Below are positions 51,722 through 57,060 of a stretch of 57,060 nucleotides of DNA, one piece after another (positions within the stretch are counted from its first letter, which is position 1; each line of letters opens with the position of its first letter). Location: the NCBI GenBank assembly GCA_024710905.1, contig JANJTV010000041.1, forward strand, positions 1 through 57,060, read 5' to 3'. A program made the translations under genes and the position numbers. The notes beneath the pieces were generated by a model that was given only the letters and a program-made list of their open reading frames with translations, did not search any database and was not told the DNA's origin. This DNA is from Anaerolineales bacterium (GTDB lineage Bacteria; Chloroflexota; Anaerolineae; Anaerolineales; Villigracilaceae).

Positions 51722-53080
51722 ATGTTCTGGGAAACCTGGCGACAGCAAAAAGCACCTGCCCGGCTGTTTCACTATTCTATCGAGCAGCCAGGTGAAAAGA
51801 GTCGCGTTCACCTGCGGATGGAGCAGGATGGTAACGGCACGTTAATTATCAATGCCAACCGCATCCTGCACCTGAACCCCAGCGCGGCACTGATGGCCAG
51901 GCACCTGCTGGAAAGGGGAACAATCTCACAGGTGGCCAGACAGGTCGCAAAGCAATTTGATGTCCCCGAAAATCAGGTGCTGCGCGATATCGAACAATTC
52001 CAGCAGCACCTCCAGGACCTGCTCCGCCCGGATGGCGCCTGCCCGATTCATGACATGGAGCTGGAAACGCTCGCCCCGTTCTCAGCCCGTCCGAGCAGCC
52101 CATACCGCCTGGACCTGGCCATTACATACCGCTGCAACAACGATTGTTCGCATTGCTACAATGCCCGTGCGCGGAATTATCCTGAACTGACAACCGAGGA
52201 ATGGAAAAAATGTATTGACAAAGCCTGGGCGCTCGGCATCCCGCACATCATCTTCACTGGCGGCGAAGCCACCCTGCGTGATGACCTGCCAGAGTTGATT
52301 GCCCACGCCGAAGCCAACGGCCAGATCACGGGATTAAATACCAACGCCCGTCGGTTGTCCGATTCCCGTTATGTACAACGGTTAAAAGATGCCGGTCTGG
52401 ATCACATCCAGGTGACGGTCGAATCTTGTGACCCGGACATCCACGATGAAATGATGCAGGCGCGCGGCGCTTGGAAGCAAACCATTGCCGGGCTGAAGAA
52501 CGCACTGGCCAGCGGCATGTATGTGATGACCAACACAACCATGCTGGTTACCAATGTCCACACCATCCCGGCCACCCTGGATTTCCTGGCAGGAATCGGC
52601 GTACCTACCGTTGGCCTGAACGCGCTGATTTACTCGGGGAACGGAGCCAATGTTGGCACAGGGTTGCCGGAAAAAGACCTGCAAGCCCTGCTTGAGATGG
52701 CTAGGGAAAAAACCGAGGTCAATGGACAGCGCCTGATCTGGTACACCCCGACCCAGTATTGCCACTTCGACCCGGTGCAAATGGAGTTGGGCGTTAAAGG
52801 CTGCACTGCGGCGTTGTACAATATGTGTGTTGAGTCAAATGGGGATGTCCTGCCCTGCCAGTCGTATTATCGGTCCGTTGGCAACCTGCTGCGAGATGAC
52901 TGGGAAACGATCTGGAACCACCCACTTTGTGTAAGATTGCGCGATCGGCTTTCGCTGCCTGAAAAATGCGACGGGTGTGCGTTGTTGACCGAATGCGGCG
53001 GGGGCTGCCCCTTACAATTTGAACTTGACAGCCAACCCGTCCACATATCCATCAACGACCTCGCCGCAGGAGTTTCATGA
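51722..53080 (+). CDS. PqqD-like, radical SAM and SPASM peptide-modifying enzyme
   Basis: 452 residues from ATG 51722, 4 bases after the tail gene's stop. Residues about 28-105 resemble PqqD (RiPP recognition element): LIINANRILHLNPSAALMARHLLERGTISQVARQVAKQFDV. The radical SAM core has C138-x3-C142-x2-C145 (YRCNNDCSHCYN) for the [4Fe-4S] cluster and IIFTGGEATLRDDLPELI for SAM. The C-terminal SPASM/twitch part (CTAALYNMCVESNGDVLPCQ, then EKCDGCALLTECGGGCPLQ) holds two auxiliary clusters, seen in thioether- and C-C-bond-making RiPP maturases such as AlbA, PqqE and QhpD. Likely substrate: the tail of the previous protein. Not shown experimentally. Confidence 0.9.
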   Translation: MFWETWRQQKAPARLFHYSIEQPGEKSRVHLRMEQDGNGTLIINANRILHLNPSAALMARHLLERGTISQVARQVAKQFDVPENQVLRDIEQFQQHLQDLLRPDGACPIHDMELETLAPFSARPSSPYRLDLAITYRCNNDCSHCYNARARNYPELTTEEWKKCIDKAWALGIPHIIFTGGEATLRDDLPELIAHAEANGQITGLNTNARRLSDSRYVQRLKDAGLDHIQVTVESCDPDIHDEMMQARGAWKQTIAGLKNALASGMYVMTNTTMLVTNVHTIPATLDFLAGIGVPTVGLNALIYSGNGANVGTGLPEKDLQALLEMAREKTEVNGQRLIWYTPTQYCHFDPVQMELGVKGCTAALYNMCVESNGDVLPCQSYYRSVGNLLRDDWETIWNHPLCVRLRDRLSLPEKCDGCALLTECGGGCPLQFELDSQPVHISINDLAAGVS

Positions 53081-54096
53081 GCGCCAACCCTGAAATTTGT
53101 TACCTGATTGCCATTCCAGACGTCGCCCAGGTAGAAAACCCCGGCGGGCTGATTCGTGGCTTGAAAGATGAACCATACTTCCAGGCTGTGGATATTGACA
53201 CACAGACCCTCAGCCACGAATCCTTTCGCCTGAACGGTGTCAATGTTTCTGTGTTACGCCAGCGTTTTGACGGACGCATCCAGGTCATGGAGTGTCGCTT
53301 TTCGCTTGAATCCCCGCTCTCACAGGCCAGCATCCAGGCCAGGCAGAACCTGCAGGCGGCCCTGCAAGAACGCCTGATTCCCCAGAACATACTGGCCAGT
53401 GGTCAGTATGAAGAGTACATCATCTTGCTCATCCAAGAAACCGACGGCACCCCGGATGACTACATCAAAAAGCACGACCAAAACCTGGCACGCTTCATCC
53501 GCTCGCAGCGTGAGAGCTTTGATGAATTGCAACTGGCCGAAATCCTTGTTTCCCGCGTTCGGTACTCGCGCGAAGATATGACCCTGGTGGACTGGGAAGG
53601 CGCAATCATCTTCGCCCCGGCCGGGGATTTCCAATCCGACATCGAACTCTTGAAAGTTGGCAATTACCAATTGTTGCGTTATCGGATACTCGATCAATCC
53701 ATTGAAGAAAGCCTTCGCACCATCGGGCACGAATTCATCACCAAAAACCGGGGATTGCTCGGCCTGGGGCCTACACGCAACTCCCTGCGGCGCATTATCA
53801 ATCTGCGGCTTGAGCTTATGCTGGATTTTGAACACACCTCGCAGAACCTGTTGCTGATTGGCGATTGGTACACCGCCAAACTCTATCACGTCATCCAGGA
53901 CGAACTCTATCTCGCCAACTGGCGCGAGAACGTACAAAGCAAACTGGAAACCCTCGAAGACATCACCCACACCATCCAGGAGAACTTCTCACTCACCTGG
54001 CGCGGATTAATGGAACAAGTGGAGCTCGGTGGCTGGATCCTGCTCCTGATTGGCTACTTTGTACTCTTCTACCTGGATTGGGTCGCAGCCCACTGA
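53077..54096 (+). CDS. Tail-anchored coiled-coil protein with DUF155/RMD1-like C-terminus
   Basis: 339 residues. The N-terminal alpha/beta part (1-200) is not recognised. From about 200 a helical, partly coiled-coil region (SIEESLRTIGHEFI ... LRRIINLRLELMLDFEHTSQNLLLIGDWYTAKLYHVIQDELYL ... LETLEDITHTIQENF) leads to a C-terminal membrane helix (about 315-335, GGWILLLIGYFVLFYLDW). That order resembles the RMD1/DUF155 family. ATGA overlap with the radical SAM gene. In the cluster it may tether the enzyme to the membrane where its substrate sits. Confidence 0.65.
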   Translation: MSANPEICYLIAIPDVAQVENPGGLIRGLKDEPYFQAVDIDTQTLSHESFRLNGVNVSVLRQRFDGRIQVMECRFSLESPLSQASIQARQNLQAALQERLIPQNILASGQYEEYIILLIQETDGTPDDYIKKHDQNLARFIRSQRESFDELQLAEILVSRVRYSREDMTLVDWEGAIIFAPAGDFQSDIELLKVGNYQLLRYRILDQSIEESLRTIGHEFITKNRGLLGLGPTRNSLRRIINLRLELMLDFEHTSQNLLLIGDWYTAKLYHVIQDELYLANWRENVQSKLETLEDITHTIQENFSLTWRGLMEQVELGGWILLLIGYFVLFYLDWVAAH

Positions 54097-54107
54097 ACGG
54101 AGGTCTC

Positions 54108-55250
54108 ATGCAAATCGTACATCGCATCGCATCTTTTTTCAAATCCGTCCAGCCTTTATCAGAAGGCATCTATCACTACCGGTCCAGCGCACAAGACAAA
54201 GCGCCCTACCGGCTGCACCTGCGCCTGCAGAAGAACGGAACAGGCCTGCTCATAGTTAATGCCAGCACCGTGCTACAACTCAACCCGACCGCCGCCGAAT
54301 ACGCCTACCATTTCATTCGCGGCGCAACCCCACAAGATGCCGCCCACCAGGTCGCCAGCCGTTACCGCATCAGCAGGCAGCAAGCCGAGCAGGATTACCA
54401 CGACTTTGCCGAGAAAATTGAGAGTCTGGTCGAAACCCCAGACCTTGATCCCGTTACCGTTCTCGAACTTGACCAGGCAGCCCTGCACAGTGCGGAACTG
54501 GCCTCCCCCTTGCGACTTGACTGCGCCCTGACCTATCGCCTGCCTCCTGGCTCTGACCCGTTAAACGCCCCGACCAAAAACGTCAGCCGCGAGTTAACCA
54601 CAGCCGAATGGATGACCGTACTGGACAACGCCTGGGCTTTCGGCATCCCACACATCACCTTTACTGGCGGCGAAGCCACCCTGCGAGATGATCTTCCAGA
54701 TCTAATTGCCCACGCCGAAGCCAATGGCCAGGTCTGTGGCCTGCTGACCGACGGGCACAGACTGGTAGATGAAGCCTACCTCAATACATTGTTGCAAACC
54801 GGCCTGGATCACTTGATGATTGTCCTGCCTACCCAGAAAGAACCCAACTGGCAGGCCATTCAAAATTCATTGGCTGCCGATATTTTCCTGGCTGTTCATT
54901 TCACCCTGACGCCTAAAAATGCGGTCAAGGCAGAAGGCATAATCAGGCAACTTCACCAGGCGGGTATTGAAGCCATCAGCCTGAGCGAAACAGACGTCTC
55001 CCTGCAAGAGCAGTTATCGTACCTGTCCGACCGGGTCGAACACCTCGGGCTCCACCTGGTTACAGACCTGCCAGTCCCTTACTCTGCCGAAAATCCGGTC
55101 ACGTTGGAAATGATCGAGGACGCCACAGGCGCAGGCCGAGCCTGGCTTTACATCGAACCTGACGGGGATGTCCTCCCATCCCAGGGTATGGCAGGAAAGA
55201 TACTGGGAAACATCCTGCAAAATCCCCTGCAAGAGATTTACAAACCTTAA
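54108..55250 (+). CDS. Pseudo-radical SAM paralogue: PqqD-like domain kept, iron-sulfur cysteines lost
   Basis: 380 residues from ATG 54108 (GGAGG six bases upstream). The N-terminus is again PqqD-like (LLIVNASTVLQLNPTAAEYAYHFIRGATPQDAAHQVASRY). The barrel repeats the neighbour almost word for word (IPHITFTGGEATLRDDLP, AHAEANGQ), but the CxxxCxxC motif is replaced by Y-R-L-P-P-G-S-D-P-L-N (about residues 143-153) and the SPASM cysteines are absent; the end is truncated. The frame is intact and lacks stops, so it is probably a functional noncatalytic partner, not a pseudogene. It may present the substrate or form a heterodimer. Confidence 0.85.
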   Translation: MQIVHRIASFFKSVQPLSEGIYHYRSSAQDKAPYRLHLRLQKNGTGLLIVNASTVLQLNPTAAEYAYHFIRGATPQDAAHQVASRYRISRQQAEQDYHDFAEKIESLVETPDLDPVTVLELDQAALHSAELASPLRLDCALTYRLPPGSDPLNAPTKNVSRELTTAEWMTVLDNAWAFGIPHITFTGGEATLRDDLPDLIAHAEANGQVCGLLTDGHRLVDEAYLNTLLQTGLDHLMIVLPTQKEPNWQAIQNSLAADIFLAVHFTLTPKNAVKAEGIIRQLHQAGIEAISLSETDVSLQEQLSYLSDRVEHLGLHLVTDLPVPYSAENPVTLEMIEDATGAGRAWLYIEPDGDVLPSQGMAGKILGNILQNPLQEIYKP

Positions 55251-55271
55251 CCCGCAAGATAAAACACACAA

Positions 55272-55306
55272 AAAAGGGCTGGCCCGCAATTTGGACCAGC
55301 CCTTTT
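55272..55306. terminator. Terminator between the radical SAM cluster and the sortase gene
   Basis: AAAAGGGCTGG (55272-55282) pairs with CCAGCCCTTTT (55296-55306), loop of 13, with A and T runs, so it works for both convergent genes. Confidence 0.85.
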
Positions 55307-55332
55307 AGCAATCAACTTTCTTATTTCCTTAC

Positions 55333-57060
55333 TTACTCAACCTTAATCAAGACCGCTTGCACCGCTACACGAGATCGATATGTATTGGTGATTGGGTCAT
55401 ATTCCTTACAGGTAATCAAGGTCAGCCAGGCTTCATCCTTGGCGCCCAAGACGGTCGTATCCGCCGGGCCAACCTGCCGGACACTGCGCACCTCGTAGGT
55501 GTATTTCTGCCCGAACGCGTGGATGATGATCTTGTCACCCCATTTCAGTGTTCCGAGGTTGACAAACGGTCCGGGGTTGCCCAGCGAGTCGTAAACATGC
55601 GCTGTCAAGGCACTGTTACCCTGCCAGGTCGGGAAGGCAGTCCCGTTCAGCCAGCCTGCCTGGTTCCCCAGCCAGGTGACATCCCATTTGCCATCCTTGA
55701 ACGGCACACCGAGGATGGGCAGGTTAACCTTGAGCGCTGGAATTTCCACGCTCAAACCTGATTGCTGTGTGTAGGCCAGTTCTTCCGGCTGGATCGGCAG
55801 GGTGGTGAACATACCAGGCGCAAAGCCGGTATTGGGTAATAGGTCAGCCGCTGACGGCGCCACCCAGCTTGCAAGCGCAGTGGCAACAATCTGCTCGCCG
55901 GGATCGTCCGTATCATCATCACCGGTTAAGTCTGCATCAATGGTTGCGATGTTGTTGACCTCTGTGATCCCGTTATCGACACGAACATTGAACGTGATGT
56001 AGAGTTCATTATCTGCATTGGTTTCGTCCGTTGAGCCAAGGTCTGGGCCCAACGTACCAATCCAAACGATACGACCACGCGGGTAGGTAATGGTCGGACC
56101 TTCATAATAACAGTAGGTCGTTGTTGTCTCACCACCCGGGTTGACAGGGTCAGGAACACAGCTGACACCGACATCCGTTGAGCCAAACGGGGCAAGGAAG
56201 GGCACGCCCGTTCCGCTCGCCGGGCCAGAAGCTTCATAAGTTGTCCCAGCCGGGATCGGATCCGAGACCTCAGCCACTGAAGCAAAGTTATTATCGTTGA
56301 TCCAGATCATCGTCCAACGCAACAAGGGCAGACCGGCATCGTCAAAGGTTTTGAAGCCAAATGGCGGGTCAAAGATGTTGGCCGGGAAGTTCACCGGGGT
56401 CGGGTCGTCATTGTCAGTCGGGTCGTCGTTGTTATCCGGGTCAGGGTCCGTCCCATCCTGCGAGTCATCATCAACCGTGGTCGAATTGTACGTTCCATAA
56501 GCAATGGCCGTGTTCTGATATGGCCCAGCATCATCCGGAATGACACGAACCACAAATTGAATGTTGCGACTTTCCCCTATCGGCAAAGTATCCGTACCAT
56601 CCAACAGGGTGATATCCGCATCTCCGTCGTAGTTGGTATTGATAGAGAGCGTTGTGCTTGAAATACTACGCACCTCGATGCTCAAACCCGGGAAGGTGGC
56701 CGTCAAGTCATCTGTAATCTGAACGTCCTCCAGATCCACTGGGCCAAAGTTGCTCACCACCAGGCTAAAGGTAATATCGAAAGTACCCGGGGCAACGCGT
56801 GTCACACTGGTGACCTGTTTGGCAATGCCAATTACTGGAATATCCGTCGGTGTGCTGGTCGGCGTCGGCGTATTCGTCGGCGTATTCGTCGGTGTGTTCG
56901 TCGGCGTATTCGTCGGTGTGTTCGTCGGTGTGTTCGTCGGCGTATTCGTCGGCGTGTTCGTCGGCGTATTCGTCGGCGTATTCGTCGGTGTGTTCGTCGG
57001 CGTATTCGTCGGTGTGTTCGTCGGCGTGTTCGTCGGCGTGTTCGTCGGCGTGTTGGTCGG
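55333..57060 (-). CDS. DUF11 surface protein with LPNTGF motif and C-terminal sortase domain (partial)
   Basis: The minus frame is open from the right window edge to the stop at 55333, 575 residues. From the N-terminal side: a Thr-Asn-Thr-Pro linker (56869-57060), a DUF11-like beta-sandwich domain (DITFSLVVSNFGPVDLEDVQITDDL; a second follows), an LPNTGF sorting motif (55839-55822), then a sortase-like domain. That domain has His in LTAHVYDS (codon 55599-55597), the catalytic Cys in LTLITCKEY (55410-55408), and Arg in YRSRVAVQAVL. The Cys and His spacing fits a class E/D-like sortase. Putting a sorting motif and a sortase in one protein is unusual. Confidence 0.85.
   Translation of the reverse strand, partial: PTNTPTNTPTNTPTNTPTNTPTNTPTNTPTNTPTNTPTNTPTNTPTNTPTNTPTNTPTNTPTNTPTPTSTPTDIPVIGIAKQVTSVTRVAPGTFDITFSLVVSNFGPVDLEDVQITDDLTATFPGLSIEVRSISSTTLSINTNYDGDADITLLDGTDTLPIGESRNIQFVVRVIPDDAGPYQNTAIAYGTYNSTTVDDDSQDGTDPDPDNNDDPTDNDDPTPVNFPANIFDPPFGFKTFDDAGLPLLRWTMIWINDNNFASVAEVSDPIPAGTTYEASGPASGTGVPFLAPFGSTDVGVSCVPDPVNPGGETTTTYCYYEGPTITYPRGRIVWIGTLGPDLGSTDETNADNELYITFNVRVDNGITEVNNIATIDADLTGDDDTDDPGEQIVATALASWVAPSAADLLPNTGFAPGMFTTLPIQPEELAYTQQSGLSVEIPALKVNLPILGVPFKDGKWDVTWLGNQAGWLNGTAFPTWQGNSALTAHVYDSLGNPGPFVNLGTLKWGDKIIIHAFGQKYTYEVRSVRQVGPADTTVLGAKDEAWLTLITCKEYDPITNTYRSRVAVQAVLIKVE
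56869..57060 (-). repeat. 12-base tandem repeat, 16 copies to the window edge
   Basis: Units such as CGTATTCGTCGG and TGTGTTCGTCGG repeat every 12 bases, differing mainly at two positions. On the minus strand each encodes Pro-Thr-Asn-Thr, a rigid cell-wall-spanning linker. It continues beyond the window. The copy number is probably variable. Confidence 0.95.

Noticed and set aside
56869..57060. The 12-base tandem array as a CRISPR array
   Set aside because: Units are contiguous without spacers and keep a Pro-Thr-Asn-Thr coding frame, so it is a protein linker.

Overview
The window looks like a chromosomal segment of a Gram-variable, probably monoderm or atypical-envelope bacterium of the Chloroflexota, class Anaerolineae. 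This is an inference from gene style: DUF11 proteins with Thr-Asn-Thr-Pro linkers and a C-terminal sortase domain, LysM-M23 lipoproteins, LiaF-like envelope proteins, a methylmalonyl-CoA mutase and epimerase, and a selenocysteine-dependent NAD-linked formate dehydrogenase. Coding density is very high, no stretch over 300 bases lacks a gene, and 4-base ATGA stop/start overlaps are frequent. I see no insertion sequence, prophage, CRISPR array or rRNA. One tRNA (Pro, CGG) is present.

Layout, left to right. 1-2351 (minus): end of a polysaccharide glycosyltransferase cluster. 2354-8156: formate oxidation block: a YHS protein and FdhD, then a CRP-type palindrome and an operon for a fused NuoE-NuoF diaphorase and FdhA, whose in-frame UGA at 6403-6405 is read as selenocysteine and is followed by a SECIS hairpin. 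8181-12841: three tandem LysM-M23 lipoprotein paralogues. 12896-15747 (minus): an ECF sigma factor with zinc anti-sigma factor leading a thiol-redox operon. 15892-16632: a cyclic-nucleotide-type sensor domain fused to a NifU-like scaffold. 16693-18677 (minus): LiaF-like envelope proteins. 18830-21258: AlkZ-like protein, thioesterase and a GT-B-like protein. 21432-26238: CBS/GAF protein, SurE, and a polyphosphate operon (Ppx, CHAD, SixA). 26246-29503: orphan histidine kinase, membrane protein, B12-type radical SAM enzyme. 29536-32257: tRNA-Pro and gyrA, divergent. 32327-38872 (minus): BirA, LysM-M23, Rho, gamma-glutamyltransferase, CorC-type protein. 38967-40034: SelD, itself a selenoprotein with UGA at codon 22 and its own hairpin. 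40099-44957: SPFH protein, PyrK-like reductase, a catalytically degenerate tyrosine recombinase, TilS, methylmalonyl-CoA epimerase and an unlisted 49-residue membrane protein. 45043-49480: CoA-binding protein, methylmalonyl-CoA mutase large subunit, and a cation antiporter coupled to a PII-like protein.

The most unusual block is 49641-55250: a membrane zinc-ribbon protein, a secreted/membrane DUF2207-like protein ending in a tail of seven cysteines alternating with alanine, a PqqD-like plus radical SAM plus SPASM enzyme, a tail-anchored coiled-coil protein, and a paralogue of the radical SAM enzyme that has lost its iron-sulfur cysteines. It reads as a peptide-modification system in which the Cys-Ala tail is the likely substrate. 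The window ends in a partial DUF11-LPNTGF-sortase protein with a 12-base tandem repeat.

The selenium theme links distant parts: SelD would make the selenophosphate needed for both FdhA and itself; selA, selB and selC are not in the window.
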